Of a DNA stretch of 64,000 bases, positions 1-9,893 are shown piece by piece. The stretch comes from Phyllobacteriaceae bacterium (GTDB taxonomy: Bacteria > Pseudomonadota > Alphaproteobacteria > Rhizobiales > Rhizobiaceae), in assembly GCA_002708825.1 (NCBI GenBank), contig PAPF01000007.1:329572-393571 (forward strand). The letters run 5' to 3'. Within the stretch, counting starts at the first letter, position 1. Each line of letters starts with the position of its first letter. The notes under the pieces are model-generated. The model saw nothing but the letters and a program-made list of their open reading frames with translations. It had not been told where the DNA came from and made no database searches. The translations under genes and the position numbers were made by a program.

Positions 1-444
1 ATCAACACCGCCCAGGGCGCCACCATCTACCGCCAGATCAAGCAGACCGGCTACCAGGGCACGACCATCGCCTCGGCCGGCAACATGAACCCGAAGCTGG
101 TGGAACTCTCCGGCCGTTCGCTGGAAGGCGTCTACTCGGTGTCGCTCTATGCGCCCGACAGCGAGAACGAGCGCCTGAAGGCCTGGGTCGAGCAGTATGG
201 CGAGATGTTCTCCAACGAACCGGCCTTCATCGGCACGCTCGGCGCGCAGGCCGTCGAACTGATCGCCGGTGCCATGGACGAGGTCGGCAGCGCCCGCGAC
301 TACGAGAAGCTGGCCGCTGCGCTGCGGGGCCGTTCCTGGGATACGCTGCTCGGCACCATCACCTTCGATGACATCGGCCAGGCCCAGCAGAACATCTACC
401 TGGTCCAGGTCAAAGACGGGAAGATCACCTCCGTGAAGGAGTGA
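1..444 (+). CDS. Branched-chain amino acid-type ABC transporter substrate-binding protein (3' part)
   Basis: The reading frame is open from base 1, so the gene begins outside the window and only the last 147 residues are present. The fragment resembles the C-terminal lobe of periplasmic type-I binding proteins (LivJ/LivK family), which capture a ligand and deliver it to a LivHMGF transporter. The complete liv permease and ATPase set follows directly on the same strand, which supports the assignment. The ligand cannot be read from this fragment; such systems carry amino acids, amides, urea or aromatic acids. Confidence 0.85.
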   Translation: MNTAQGATIYRQIKQTGYQGTTIASAGNMNPKLVELSGRSLEGVYSVSLYAPDSENERLKAWVEQYGEMFSNEPAFIGTLGAQAVELIAGAMDEVGSARDYEKLAAALRGRSWDTLLGTITFDDIGQAQQNIYLVQVKDGKITSVKE

Positions 445-505
445 CACCGTGAACCATGGGCGCGCGCGATGCAGCGCGCGCCCGTCACCGGATTGGGGGG
501 AACCC

Positions 506-1381
506 GTGGACTATATCGTTCTTGCACAGCAGATCGCCAACGGCCTGGTCAACGGGATGACCTACGTGCTCATCGCGACCGGCCTGACGCTCGTTTTCGG
601 CGTGCTGCACATCATCAATTTCGCGCATGGCGAATTCTACATGCTGGGCGCCTTCTTCACCTATTTCGCAGCCCAGCTTCTCGGCCTCGACTATATCTCG
701 GCGGCCGTGGTCGCCACGCTGGCCGTCGCCGCGCTCGGCATCCTGGCCAACCGGCTGTTCTTCTGGCCGCTGCGGCGCGAGCATGAGTTCACGATCCTCC
801 TGTCCAGCCTCGGTCTTGCGCTCCTGCTGACCAATGGCGGCGAACTGCTGTTCGGCGCCGACCCGAAATATGTCGACAGCCCCTTTGCCGACAGCATCGT
901 CCAGGCAGGGCAGCTCGTCGTCACCCAGCAGCGCGTCCTAATCTTCGTGGTCGGCGCGGTCATCCTGCTGGCGCTCAATCTCTTCATCCGCCATTCGCGC
1001 ATGGGCAAGATGATGCGCGCCACGGCCCAGAATCCGGAAGGTGCGGCGCTGACCGGCGTCAACATCAGGCAGGTCTACACGGTCACCTTCGTGCTGGCCT
1101 GCGGCCTTGCAGCGCTCGCCGGAGCGCTCGTCGGCCCGACCGCCATGATCTTCCCGACGGTGGGAAGCTGGGCCGTCCTCAAGGGCTTCATCGTCGTCAT
1201 CCTTGGCGGACTCGGCAGCATTCCCGGCGCGCTGATCGGCGGCCTGTCGCTCGGCGTCATCGAGGCGCTGGCCGGCGGCTACATCTCGCTCGGCTTCGCC
1301 CAGGCGATCGGCTACGCCATCATCATCATCGTCCTGCTCTGGCGCCCCCAGGGCCTGTTCGGAACCGCGCGGAGGACATGA
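506..1381 (+). CDS. livH: Branched-chain amino acid-type ABC transporter permease LivH
   Basis: Integral membrane subunit of 291 residues that forms half of the translocation pore in a HAAT-type importer. The protein is hydrophobic throughout and contains the family segment INFAHGEF near residue 35 and the EAA-like stretch GGLGSIPGALIGG near the C-terminus. A longer frame opens at 449, but a GTG at 506 is preceded by a strong GGGGGG ribosome site and gives the usual LivH N-terminus, so I chose it. The stop overlaps the livM start, which indicates translational coupling. Confidence 0.88.
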   Translation: MDYIVLAQQIANGLVNGMTYVLIATGLTLVFGVLHIINFAHGEFYMLGAFFTYFAAQLLGLDYISAAVVATLAVAALGILANRLFFWPLRREHEFTILLSSLGLALLLTNGGELLFGADPKYVDSPFADSIVQAGQLVVTQQRVLIFVVGAVILLALNLFIRHSRMGKMMRATAQNPEGAALTGVNIRQVYTVTFVLACGLAALAGALVGPTAMIFPTVGSWAVLKGFIVVILGGLGSIPGALIGGLSLGVIEALAGGYISLGFAQAIGYAIIIIVLLWRPQGLFGTARRT

Positions 1382-2343
1382 TCATGTCGAACCGGATCTT
1401 TCTTCCGCTGGTCATCGCGCTGGCGCTGGCCGTTCCGTTCTTCACGGCCAACACCTATTTCCACCACCTCATGGTGTTGTGGATGCTGTTCTCGCTGCTG
1501 GCGCTGAGCCTCAACGTGATCATCGGCTATATCGGGGAACTGAGCTTCGGCCATGCCGCATTTTTCGGCATCGGCGCCTATACCGCCGCGATCGTGGGGA
1601 TGAACTTCGGACTTGCCGGCATTCCCGGCCTCCTGCTGGCAGCCGTCATGGCCGGCCTGTTCGGCTTCGTGATCGGTTATGTTTCGCTGCGCATCGTCGG
1701 GCCGCAATTCGCGATCCTGACGCTGGGCTTCGGCTCCATCATCTACACCATCACCAATTACTGGGTGGACCTGACGCGCGGGCCGATGGGCATTTCCAAC
1801 ATCCAGCCGCTGGGCCTGTGGGGCGAGGGCGGCGTGGCGCTGACCGGCGCGCGGGGCTACTACTACCTGACGCTCTTCCTCGTCATCGCCTTCGCCTATG
1901 CCTGCCATGCCCTGCTGAACAGCCGCACGGGCCGCGCCTTCATCGCCACCCGCGAGAACGCGCCGCTCGCCGCCTCGCTCGGCATCGATGTCTTCCGCAT
2001 CAAGCTGCTCGGCTTCGTGGTCGCCACCGCCGTGGCCGGCGTGGCCGGCGCCGTCTATGCCCACTATCTCACCGTCATCACGCCCGACGTGATGAGCCTG
2101 CAATATGTCGCGGCGCTGATCATCATGGTCATTGTCGGCGGGCGAGGCACCATCGCCGGGCCGATCATCGGCGCGCTGATCTATGTCGTCCTTCTGGAAC
2201 TGCTGCGCGCGCTCGGCCCCCTGCGCCTCGTCATCTTCGCCGCGCTGCTCACCGCATCCGTGATCTTCCTGCCCGGCGGCATCGTCAGCCTCTGGCGCCG
2301 ACTGACCGGAGAGGAAACCAAGCCACGGGAGGCCGCGGAATGA
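1378..2343 (+). CDS. livM: Branched-chain amino acid-type ABC transporter permease LivM
   Basis: Second membrane subunit of the importer, 321 residues with many hydrophobic helices. Family signatures are LSLNVIIGYIGELSFGHAAF near residue 43 and the GGRGTIAGPIIGA cytoplasmic loop that contacts the ATPase. The ATG at 1378 overlaps the livH stop by four bases (ATGA); a second in-frame ATG at 1384 is an alternative start. It lacks the fused ATPase domain seen in some LivM proteins, and the separate livG starts at its stop codon. Confidence 0.88.
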   Translation: MIMSNRIFLPLVIALALAVPFFTANTYFHHLMVLWMLFSLLALSLNVIIGYIGELSFGHAAFFGIGAYTAAIVGMNFGLAGIPGLLLAAVMAGLFGFVIGYVSLRIVGPQFAILTLGFGSIIYTITNYWVDLTRGPMGISNIQPLGLWGEGGVALTGARGYYYLTLFLVIAFAYACHALLNSRTGRAFIATRENAPLAASLGIDVFRIKLLGFVVATAVAGVAGAVYAHYLTVITPDVMSLQYVAALIIMVIVGGRGTIAGPIIGALIYVVLLELLRALGPLRLVIFAALLTASVIFLPGGIVSLWRRLTGEETKPREAAE

Positions 2344-3119
2344 ACGCAGAAACCATTCTTTCCGTAGCCGGGCTGACCAAGGCCTTCGGTGGCCTGACCG
2401 CCGTCAAGGATGTCGACCTGGAACTGAACCGGGGCGAGATCCTCGGCGTCATCGGCCCGAACGGCGCCGGCAAGACGACGTTCTTCAATGTCATCGCCGG
2501 TTCCATGCCGCCGACCGCCGGAACCGTGCATTTCAAGGGCACCGACTGCACCGGCATGCGCGCGGACCGCATGGCGCGGCTAGGCATGACGCGGACCTTC
2601 CAGATCACCAGCCTTTTCCCGGCCCTGTCGGTGATCGAGAACGTGCGCGCGGCGACCTACCGCTTCACGAAGACCGGATGGATCAGCTCGATCCTGCGCA
2701 ACGGCGCCTGGCGCGACGAGGAGGCGGCAGTCGACCGCGCCGCCATCGAGGCGCTGGAATTCGTCGACCTGGCCCATCGCGCCGACGCCAACGCCGAGGC
2801 GCTCTCCTATGGCGAACAGCGCCGGCTGGAAATCGCCATCGCCATTGCCGCCAAGCCCGACCTTCTGCTGCTCGACGAACCGGCGGCCGGCATGAACCCG
2901 GAGGAAGGTCAGCGCCTCGTCGCCATGATCCGCGGCATCCGCGACACCGGCATCTCCATCCTCCTTGTCGAACACCACATGCGCGTCGTGATGGGTGTGT
3001 GCGACCGCGTCGCCGTCATCGACCATGGCGAGAAGATCGCCGACGGCAAGCCCGCCGATGTCGTCAACAATCCCGATGTCATCCGGGTCTATCTCGGAAG
3101 GGAGGCCGTCAATGCTTGA
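2340..3119 (+). CDS. livG: ABC transporter ATP-binding protein LivG
   Basis: Cytoplasmic ATPase of the liv-type importer, 259 residues. Walker A is GPNGAGKTT (about residues 39-47), the signature is the LSYGEQRRLEIA variant typical of LivG, and Walker B is LLLLDEPAAGMNPEE. The ATG at 2340 overlaps the livM stop (ATGA). A longer in-frame reading upstream belongs to the shadow of livM and is not the start. Confidence 0.9.
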   Translation: MNAETILSVAGLTKAFGGLTAVKDVDLELNRGEILGVIGPNGAGKTTFFNVIAGSMPPTAGTVHFKGTDCTGMRADRMARLGMTRTFQITSLFPALSVIENVRAATYRFTKTGWISSILRNGAWRDEEAAVDRAAIEALEFVDLAHRADANAEALSYGEQRRLEIAIAIAAKPDLLLLDEPAAGMNPEEGQRLVAMIRGIRDTGISILLVEHHMRVVMGVCDRVAVIDHGEKIADGKPADVVNNPDVIRVYLGREAVNA

Positions 3120-3819
3120 GATCAGCGACATCGTCGTGCGCTATGGCCGGCGCGAGGTGATCCACAACCTGTCGCTCACGGTTGCCGAGGGCGAGGCCGT
3201 GACGCTTGTCGGTTCGAACGGTGCGGGCAAGACGACGACGCTCAAGACCATTTCCGGCATGCTGAGGCCCGTATCCGGCACCATCACCTTCGACGGCCAG
3301 CGCATCGACCGCATGGAACCCCATGACATCATCGCGCTCGGCGTGGTGCAGGTGCCCGAAGGCCGGCTGCTGTTTCCCGACATGACGGTCTACGAGCATA
3401 TCGAACTCGGTGCGTCGCGGGCGCGCAGCGGCGGGCTGTCGTTCTCCGAACGGGTCGACTGGGTGCACCAGTTGTTCCCCATCCTGCTGGAGCGGCGCGA
3501 CCAGAAGGCCGGCACCATGTCCGGCGGACAGCAGCAGATGCTGGCCATCGCACGCGGCCTCATGGCCAATCCGCGCTGCCTGATGCTCGACGAGCCATCG
3601 CTCGGCCTGGCGCCCATCCTGGTCGATCTGCTGGAGGACACCATCCGCAGCCTCAACGAGACGGGCATGACCGTGCTTCTGGTCGAGCAGCGCGTCGATC
3701 TTGCGCTGCGGCTGGCCAGGCGCGGCTATGTGCTGGAAACCGGAAAGGTCGTGCTGGAGGATTCCGCCGCGTCGCTCCTCTCCGACCCCCGCGTCAAGAC
3801 CGCCTATCTGGGCATCTGA
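3112..3819 (+). CDS. livF: ABC transporter ATP-binding protein LivF
   Basis: Second ATPase of the importer, 235 residues, working with LivG as a heterodimer. Walker A is GSNGAGKTTT, the signature is MSGGQQQMLAIARGL, and Walker B is CLMLDEPSLGLAP, all typical for LivF. The ATG at 3112 lies inside the 3' end of livG (8-base overlap), so translation of the two is probably coupled. It is followed after 13 bases by the hydrolase gene, which seems to be the last gene of the operon. Confidence 0.9.
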   Translation: MLEISDIVVRYGRREVIHNLSLTVAEGEAVTLVGSNGAGKTTTLKTISGMLRPVSGTITFDGQRIDRMEPHDIIALGVVQVPEGRLLFPDMTVYEHIELGASRARSGGLSFSERVDWVHQLFPILLERRDQKAGTMSGGQQQMLAIARGLMANPRCLMLDEPSLGLAPILVDLLEDTIRSLNETGMTVLLVEQRVDLALRLARRGYVLETGKVVLEDSAASLLSDPRVKTAYLGI

Positions 3820-3832
3820 ACGGAGCGATGAC

Positions 3833-5416
3833 ATGAACGCGCCGACGCCGCATTACGTCACGACTTCAGCCGGGCAGATCCGCCTGTGGCAGGCCGGGGA
3901 GGGGGAGAACCTCGTCGTCCTGCCAGGACTGATCAATGCCGCCGAGGCCATTGCGGGACGCGTCGCCCGCGCCTGTCCGGGCTGGCGGGTCACGGTCCCG
4001 GAACTGCCGGGCATCGGCGGTTCGTCCGGCATCGATCCGGCCGATGCGGAAACCTGTGCCGGCGCGCTGGCCGAGGCACTCGGCTGGATGACGCGCCCCG
4101 TGCGCGCCATTGCCGGGCTCGACCTGTCCGCGCCCCTTGCCGCCATGCTCGGCGAGCGGCTGCAGGCCACCTCCGTCATCGGCGTTGCGACCGATCTGGC
4201 ACAGGGCTGGGCGCGGGCCGGCATCATGCCGCCGGACTTCGAGCCGCGGCAGGACGGGACCCACCTCCAGGCCCTTTGGAGCTTCATTCGCGACCGCCAT
4301 CTGCTGACGGCCGGCAATCCCGGACAGCCGGCGACGGCCGGCGATGTCCTGCCCGATGCCGCCAGCCTGGCGCAGACATTCACGGCTGCCGCTGTCCGCC
4401 CGGACCGGTTCGCGGCCCTGTGGAACCTTTGCCTGTCCCTTCCGCTGCCCGCCGCCATCAGGACGACCGACATGGCGAACCTCCTCGGGCAGCTGGAGCC
4501 GGCCGGCCACCCGGCGCCGCAAGACGTGCCCGATCCGGCCACGGCCCTCCCCGATGGCCGTATCTGGCACGAGGATATCCAGACACGCCGCGGGTGGATG
4601 CACCTGCGCCGTTCCGGTTCAGGTGGCCGGCCGGTCCTCGTCATTCCCACCGGCGGCGGGTCGTCGTCGCAATTCGCGCCCGTCGTCAGGGGGCTTGCCC
4701 GGGATGGGCGCCAGGCCTTCTCGGTCGACTACATGGGCAACGGCCTGTCGGGAAAATGGAGCGAGCGGCCCACCATCGCGAGCCTTGCCGAGGACATGCT
4801 GGCGCTCATCGACGCGATGGGGATCGACGAGATCGACATCTGGGGCTCGCATACCGGCGCGCTTGTCGGGCTTGAACTGGCGCTGCTGGCGCCGGAGCGT
4901 GTCGGGCGTCTGGTGATGGAAGGCCCGGTCTTCATTTCCGCCGATTTCCAGGCCGACCTGCTGGAAAACTATTTTCCGGCCATCCGTCCGGACAAGTGGG
5001 GCATGCACATACCGCTGGTCTGGAACTGGCGGCGGGACCTGTTCATGTTCTGGCCCTGGTACCGCGTCGAACGCGAGGCAGCCCGCCAGCTTGGCGTGCC
5101 GGATGCCTGGCAGTTGCATGACTACGCCATCGGCATCCTGGAAAGCGGCGAGACCTATGACGGCGCCTATCGCGCCGCCTTCTCCTATGACACCCGCGCC
5201 CGCCTGCCGCTGCTGACGCGCCCGGCGCTGATCTGCGCCGGTCCGAACGACATGCTGAAGAACGCGCTCGACGAAGCGGGCGATTTCTCGCCGCCGGGCC
5301 TGGTGGAAATCCGAGAGACGCCCACCACCGTCTGGTGGCCCGACCCGGACCCCGAAGCCGCCGAGGCGACCATGGACCTCTACCGCGCCTTCCTTTCGGG
5401 AGCGCGGGACGGCTGA
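3833..5416 (+). CDS. Tandem alpha/beta-hydrolase-fold protein with non-canonical catalytic residues
   Basis: Protein of 527 residues with two alpha/beta-hydrolase-like halves. The C-terminal half (about 250-527) is a clear hydrolase fold, with an oxyanion-type segment VIPTGGG and an elbow WGSHTGA at 337-343. In that elbow histidine 340 occupies the place of the nucleophilic serine. The N-terminal half has a matching elbow AGLDLSA with aspartate 97 at the nucleophile position. No conserved catalytic histidine is visible near the C-terminus. The gene begins 13 bases after livF and is the last gene before a terminator, so it probably processes the substrate imported by the liv transporter. A non-hydrolytic or binding role is possible. 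Confidence 0.7.
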   Translation: MNAPTPHYVTTSAGQIRLWQAGEGENLVVLPGLINAAEAIAGRVARACPGWRVTVPELPGIGGSSGIDPADAETCAGALAEALGWMTRPVRAIAGLDLSAPLAAMLGERLQATSVIGVATDLAQGWARAGIMPPDFEPRQDGTHLQALWSFIRDRHLLTAGNPGQPATAGDVLPDAASLAQTFTAAAVRPDRFAALWNLCLSLPLPAAIRTTDMANLLGQLEPAGHPAPQDVPDPATALPDGRIWHEDIQTRRGWMHLRRSGSGGRPVLVIPTGGGSSSQFAPVVRGLARDGRQAFSVDYMGNGLSGKWSERPTIASLAEDMLALIDAMGIDEIDIWGSHTGALVGLELALLAPERVGRLVMEGPVFISADFQADLLENYFPAIRPDKWGMHIPLVWNWRRDLFMFWPWYRVEREAARQLGVPDAWQLHDYAIGILESGETYDGAYRAAFSYDTRARLPLLTRPALICAGPNDMLKNALDEAGDFSPPGLVEIRETPTTVWWPDPDPEAAEATMDLYRAFLSGARDG

Positions 5417-5458
5417 GGCAGTGAAGGGGCTGTCCGGCCCCGCATTCTCCCGCAACTG

Positions 5459-5487
5459 AAAAAGGCAGGGCCGGGGCCCTGCCTTTT
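5459..5487. terminator. Bidirectional intrinsic terminator between the liv operon and nrdJ
   Basis: A perfect GC-rich stem (GGCAGGGCC / GGCCCTGCC) with a two-base loop is flanked by an A-run on the left and a T-run on the right. It therefore has the form of a rho-independent terminator in both directions. It lies between the convergent ends of the hydrolase gene and nrdJ. Confidence 0.85.
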
Positions 5488-5541
5488 CTGTGTCCGCTGC
5501 AAGCCTTGGCGCTGCCTGGCAGCAGCGCCGGAATGCGTTCC

Positions 5542-8500
5542 TCAGCTGCAGCCCGACGTGGAGCCGCAGGTGTCGCACTTCTCGCAGGTGCCGTTGCGCA
5601 CCATGGTGAAGTTCTGGCATTCCGGGCAGGAATTGCCGGTATAGCCCTGCATGATGGCCTTGGCGCGCCGGTCGCTTTCCACCTTCCTGGCTTCCGCCTT
5701 GGCGGTTTCGGCGTCCTGCTGGGCGTCGTCGGAGAACAGTTCCTCCATTTCCACGTCGTCCTCGAATTCCCTCGCGCGCTCCTCGTAGTCGCGCTTGAAG
5801 GCCGTCGATTCCTCGCGCAGTTCCAGCACGTTGGACTTCGGCGCCACGGCAACCGCCGCCGAACCCGACACGGCCCGGACCGGGGCAGGGCCGGAGCCCT
5901 TGGGAGCCGCAACGCCGGCCGCACCCTTGGGCGTGTCGGTTCCCGTCACCACCTTCAGCGCCGCGCCGCGGGTCAGGCCCTTGGAGACCGGTTGCAGCTT
6001 GCCCTCGGTAATGCCCTTGCCGAGTGCCGTATTGGTGAAGTCGGACGTGTCGACATGGGCGAGATCGTGCCGGCCGAGATAGGAGACGGCCAGTTCGCGG
6101 AACGTGTAGTCGAGGATCGACGTGGCGTTCTTGATCGCGTCATTGCCGATGACCATGCCGGCGGGCTCGAACTTGGTGAAGGTGAAGGCCTCCACATATT
6201 CCTCCAGCGGCACGCCGTATTGCAGGCCGAGCGAGATGGCGATGGCGAAATTGTTCATCATCGCGCGGAAGGCGGCACCTTCCTTGTGCATGTCGATGAA
6301 GATCTCGCCGAGCCGCCCGTCGTCGAACTCGCCGGTGCGCAGGTAGACCTTGTGCCCGCCGACCACGGCCTTCTGGGTATAGCCCTTGCGCCGGTTCGGC
6401 AGCTTTTCGCGTTCGCGCGACACCTTCTCGACGATGCGCTCGACGATCTTCTCGGTCACCGCCGCCGCGGCGGCCGCCTTCGGCGCCTCCACGATGGCCT
6501 CCAGCGCGTCGTCCTCGTCCTCCTCGTCCTCGATCAGCGAGGCGTTGAGCGGCTGCGACAGCTTGGAGCCGTCACGATAGAGCGCATTGGCCTTCAGCGC
6601 CTTCTTCCAGGAGCGCAGATAGGCGCTCTTGCAGTCGTCGACGGTGGCGTCGTTCGGCATGTTGATCGTCTTGGAGATCGCGCCGGAGATGAAGGGCTGG
6701 GCCGCCGCCATCATGTCGATATGGCTTTCCACCGAGAGATAGCGCTTGCCGATCTTGCCGCACGGATTGGCGCAATCGAACACCGGCAGGTGCTCCTCCT
6801 TGAGGAAGGGCGCGCCTTCCAGCGTCATGGCGCCGCAGACATGGATGTTGGCCGCCTCGATCTCCTTCCTGGAGAAGCCCAGCGCCGGCAGCATCTCGAA
6901 GGAGAAGTCGTCGAGCTGCTCGTTGGTGAAGCCCAGCGTGTGCAGGCAAAAATCCTCGCCCAGCGTCCACTTGTTGAAGGCGAACTTGATGTCGAAGGCA
7001 CTCTTCAGGGCCGTGTTCAGCGCCCCGATCTTGTCTTCCGTGAAGCCCTTGGCCTTCAGCGTTGCCGGGTTGATGCCCGGCGCCTGGTTCAGGTTGCCGT
7101 GGCCGACCGCATAGGCCTCGATCTCGGCGATCTGGCTTTCCGGATAGCCGAGCGTGCGCAGCGCGGCCGGAACGGCGCGGTTGATGATCTTGAAATAGCC
7201 GCCGCCGGCCAGCTTCTTGAACTTCACCAGCGCGAAATCCGGCTCGATGCCCGTCGTGTCGCAGTCCATCACCAGGCCGATCGTCCCGGTCGGCGCGATC
7301 ACGGTGGCCTGCGCATTGCGGTAACCGTTCTTCTCGCCCAGTTCCAGCGCCTTGTCCCATGCCCTGGTCGCATGTTCGACGAGGGCGGCATCCGGGCAGT
7401 TGGCATGGTCGAGCGGCACCGGCGCGACCGCGAGGTCCTCGTAGCCCTCGCCGAGGCCGTGGGCGGCGCGGCGATGGTTGCGGATGACGCGCAGCATGTG
7501 CTCCCGGTTCGGCTTGTAGGCCGGGAAGGCGCCCAGTTCGCCGGCCATTTCCGCCGAGGTGGCGTAGGAGATGCCGGTCATGATCGCGGTCAGCGCGCCG
7601 CAGATGGCGCGGCCTTCCGGGCTGTCATAGGGAATGCCGGAGGTCATCAGCAGCCCGCCGATATTGGCGAAGCCGAGGCCCAGCGTGCGGTATTCATAGG
7701 ACAGCTTGGCGATCTGCTTGGAGGGGAACTGCGCCATCATGACCGAGATTTCGAGCACGATGGTCCACAGCCGCACGGCATGCTCATAGTCGCCGATGCG
7801 CACGCGGCCGGTCGCGGCGTCCTTGAACTGCAGCAGGTTCAGCGAGGCCAGGTTGCAGGCCGTGTCATCCAGGAACATGTATTCCGAGCACGGATTGGAG
7901 GCGCGGATCGGGCCGGCCGCCTTGCAGGTGTGCCAGTCGTTCATGGTGGTGTTGAAATGCAGGCCCGGATCGGCCGAGGCCCAGGCGGCGTGGCCGATCT
8001 TCTCCCACAGGTCGCGGGCCTTGAGCGTCTTCGCCACCTTGCCGTCGATGCGGTTGACGAGGTCCCAGTCCCCATCCTCTTCCACGGCGCGCAGGAAGTC
8101 GTCCTTCAGCGAGACCGAATTGTTGGAGTTCTGGCCCGACACCGTCAGATAGGCTTCCGAATCCCAGTCCGTGTCATAGGTCTTGAACTCGATCGAGGTA
8201 TAGCCCTGGCGGGCGAACTGGATCACGCGCTTGACGTAGTTTTCCGGCACCTGGTCGCGCTTGGCTTCCCGGATGGCGCGCTTGAGCGCCGAATTGAGCT
8301 TGGGATCGTAGCAATCGTCGTCATGGCCTTCGCAATTGACGCAGGCCTTCATGATGGCGGCCAGATGCTTCTTGACGATCTTGGAGCCTGTGACGAGGGC
8401 GGCGACCTTCTGCTCCTCCTTCACCTTCCAGTCGATATAGGCCTCGATGTCGGGATGGTCGATGTCGACCACGACCATCTTGGCCGCGCGCCGCGTCGTG

Positions 8501-9315
8501 CCGCCCGACTTGATGGCGCCGGCGGCCCGGTCGCCGATCTTCAGGAAGCTCATCAGGCCCGACGACTTGCCGCCGCCCGACAGCTTCTCGCCTTCGCCGC
8601 GCAGGTGGGAGAAGTTCGACCCCGTGCCCGAGCCGTACTTGAACAGGCGCGCCTCGCGCACCCACAGGTCCATGATGCCGCCGTCATTGACGAGATCGTC
8701 GCTGACCGACTGGATGAAGCAGGCGTGCGGCTGCGGATGCTCGTAGGCCGAATCCGACTGCTTCAGCTTGCCCGTGAAGGGATCGACATAGAAATGGCCC
8801 TGGCCAGGACCGTCGATGCCATAGGCCCAGTGCAGGCCGGTGTTGAACCATTGCGGCGAGTTGGGAGCCACCATCTGCGCGGCCAGCATGTAGGACAGTT
8901 CGTCCATGAAGGCGGCGGCGTCGTCTTCCGAGGCAAAGTAGCCGCCCTTCCAGCCCCAGTAGGTCCAGGTGCCGGCCAGCCGTGTGAAGACCTGGCGCGC
9001 GTCCGTTTCCGAACCGTAGCGCTCGTCTTCCGGCAGGTCGGCAAGCGCCTTCTCGTCAGCGACCGAGCGCCACAGGAAGGAGGGGACGTCGTTTTCCTCC
9101 ACCTTCTTCAGGCGCGCGGGCACGCCGGCCTTGCGGAAATACTTCTGCGCCAGGATGTCGGCGGCCACCTGGGAGAACTGTGCCGGCACGTCGATGTTTT
9201 CCAGCCGGAACACGACCGAGCCGTCGGGATTGCGGATTTCGCTCGTGGCCTTGCGGAATTCCAGCCCGCCATAGGCTCCGCCTTCCGTCGTGGTGAACCG
9301 CCGTTCAATGCGCAT
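5542..9315 (-). CDS. nrdJ: Adenosylcobalamin-dependent (class II) ribonucleoside-diphosphate reductase
   Basis: Enzyme of 1257 residues that reduces ribonucleotides to deoxyribonucleotides with coenzyme B12 and needs no oxygen. The length and the C-terminal cysteine-rich tail ([16 protein letters not shown]) match the long alphaproteobacterial NrdJ. Segments such as [20 protein letters not shown] and [17 protein letters not shown] are recognisable class II reductase motifs. The start is the ATG at 9315. Paired NrdR boxes upstream indicate control by the NrdR repressor. It is a single-gene unit between a terminator and a long leader. Confidence 0.95.
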   Translation of the reverse strand: MRIERRFTTTEGGAYGGLEFRKATSEIRNPDGSVVFRLENIDVPAQFSQVAADILAQKYFRKAGVPARLKKVEENDVPSFLWRSVADEKALADLPEDERYGSETDARQVFTRLAGTWTYWGWKGGYFASEDDAAAFMDELSYMLAAQMVAPNSPQWFNTGLHWAYGIDGPGQGHFYVDPFTGKLKQSDSAYEHPQPHACFIQSVSDDLVNDGGIMDLWVREARLFKYGSGTGSNFSHLRGEGEKLSGGGKSSGLMSFLKIGDRAAGAIKSGGTTRRAAKMVVVDIDHPDIEAYIDWKVKEEQKVAALVTGSKIVKKHLAAIMKACVNCEGHDDDCYDPKLNSALKRAIREAKRDQVPENYVKRVIQFARQGYTSIEFKTYDTDWDSEAYLTVSGQNSNNSVSLKDDFLRAVEEDGDWDLVNRIDGKVAKTLKARDLWEKIGHAAWASADPGLHFNTTMNDWHTCKAAGPIRASNPCSEYMFLDDTACNLASLNLLQFKDAATGRVRIGDYEHAVRLWTIVLEISVMMAQFPSKQIAKLSYEYRTLGLGFANIGGLLMTSGIPYDSPEGRAICGALTAIMTGISYATSAEMAGELGAFPAYKPNREHMLRVIRNHRRAAHGLGEGYEDLAVAPVPLDHANCPDAALVEHATRAWDKALELGEKNGYRNAQATVIAPTGTIGLVMDCDTTGIEPDFALVKFKKLAGGGYFKIINRAVPAALRTLGYPESQIAEIEAYAVGHGNLNQAPGINPATLKAKGFTEDKIGALNTALKSAFDIKFAFNKWTLGEDFCLHTLGFTNEQLDDFSFEMLPALGFSRKEIEAANIHVCGAMTLEGAPFLKEEHLPVFDCANPCGKIGKRYLSVESHIDMMAAAQPFISGAISKTINMPNDATVDDCKSAYLRSWKKALKANALYRDGSKLSQPLNASLIEDEEDEDDALEAIVEAPKAAAAAAVTEKIVERIVEKVSREREKLPNRRKGYTQKAVVGGHKVYLRTGEFDDGRLGEIFIDMHKEGAAFRAMMNNFAIAISLGLQYGVPLEEYVEAFTFTKFEPAGMVIGNDAIKNATSILDYTFRELAVSYLGRHDLAHVDTSDFTNTALGKGITEGKLQPVSKGLTRGAALKVVTGTDTPKGAAGVAAPKGSGPAPVRAVSGSAAVAVAPKSNVLELREESTAFKRDYEERAREFEDDVEMEELFSDDAQQDAETAKAEARKVESDRRAKAIMQGYTGNSCPECQNFTMVRNGTCEKCDTCGSTSGCS

Positions 9316-9538
9316 CTGTCAGGTCCCCTTGGTTTTCCGGTCCTCGCACCGGAGAAGCTGCATGTTGTGGCCCGTCCCGGCCTCTCTGGCCATGCCGGGG
9401 CACTGAACCCCGGCATCCGCCGTTCTTGTCTCGGCCGGTCTCCCCGAAACCCCCGGACAGCCCCTGTCTCTGTCCGTGTGAATGCGGCCCGCCGGAAGTC
9501 CCCCGCCCGTTTTTCGTGATTCCCTTGATCAGGGAATC

Positions 9539-9554
9539 CAACTCTATCTTGCGT
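9539..9554 (-). promoter_or_regulatory. NrdR box, distal half of the pair
   Basis: The 16-mer CAACTCTATCTTGCGT matches the NrdR consensus acaCwAtATaTwGtgt at 11 of 16 positions, including the core C-W, T-A-T and T-W-G. It lies exactly 31 bp (three helical turns) from a better box, which is a normal NrdR spacing. It is about 225 bp upstream of nrdJ. Confidence 0.65.
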
Positions 9555-9569
9555 CCAGATTTCCCGCAA

Positions 9570-9585
9570 ACACTAAATATAGTAT
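9570..9585 (-). promoter_or_regulatory. NrdR box overlapping the likely nrdJ promoter
   Basis: ACACTAAATATAGTAT matches the NrdR consensus at 14 of 16 positions. On the minus strand a -10-like TATATT falls inside the box, with a weak -35 TTGGGT 17 bp before it, so NrdR binding would block RNA polymerase. NrdR is the ATP/dATP-sensing repressor of ribonucleotide reductase genes; its gene is not in the window. Confidence 0.78.
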
Positions 9586-9893
9586 TAACGGCGCGTTTAC
9601 CCAAATTTCCGGCGCTGAAATCCGGCCTTGCGGGACACGGCTTGACCGATGCCGGAAACACCTGCTTCCGGCCTTCTCACGCTTGGAAATTGATGGAAGA
9701 CAACGCGCCTGACATGGCGCGGTCACGCCCGAACTCCGAACTTGGGTCTCATAAAAAGCGACTCGTCCGGGACGGTCAAGCGCTCGTTCCGTGAAACTTG
9801 TATGACGCTACATCTTGTATGTGGGGGCATGTGGATAACGGGGAGGGCGGCCGGACTTTTCCACCGCGTCGCGCGCATGGCTGACGCCCGTGC

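Larger units (their letters stand above)
9316..9893 (-). other. Intergenic leader and promoter region of nrdJ
   Basis: This 578-base gap separates nrdJ from the merR gene and holds no credible gene. It contains two NrdR boxes (9539-9585), a perfect 9-bp stem hairpin in the nrdJ leader (9392-9416, loop CACTGAA), and a perfect match to the DnaA box TTATCCACA on the minus strand (9830-9838). I looked for a cobalamin riboswitch B12 box and did not recognise one. Confidence 0.6.

Noticed and set aside
5506..9519. Very long open frame opposite nrdJ
   Set aside because: The complementary strand encodes a clear NrdJ; the opposite frame is open because of GC-rich codon bias and has low-complexity, unrecognisable sequence.
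9316..9893. Cobalamin riboswitch for the B12-dependent reductase
   Set aside because: I found no B12-box-like conserved segment or the expected set of helices; the paired NrdR boxes explain the control better.
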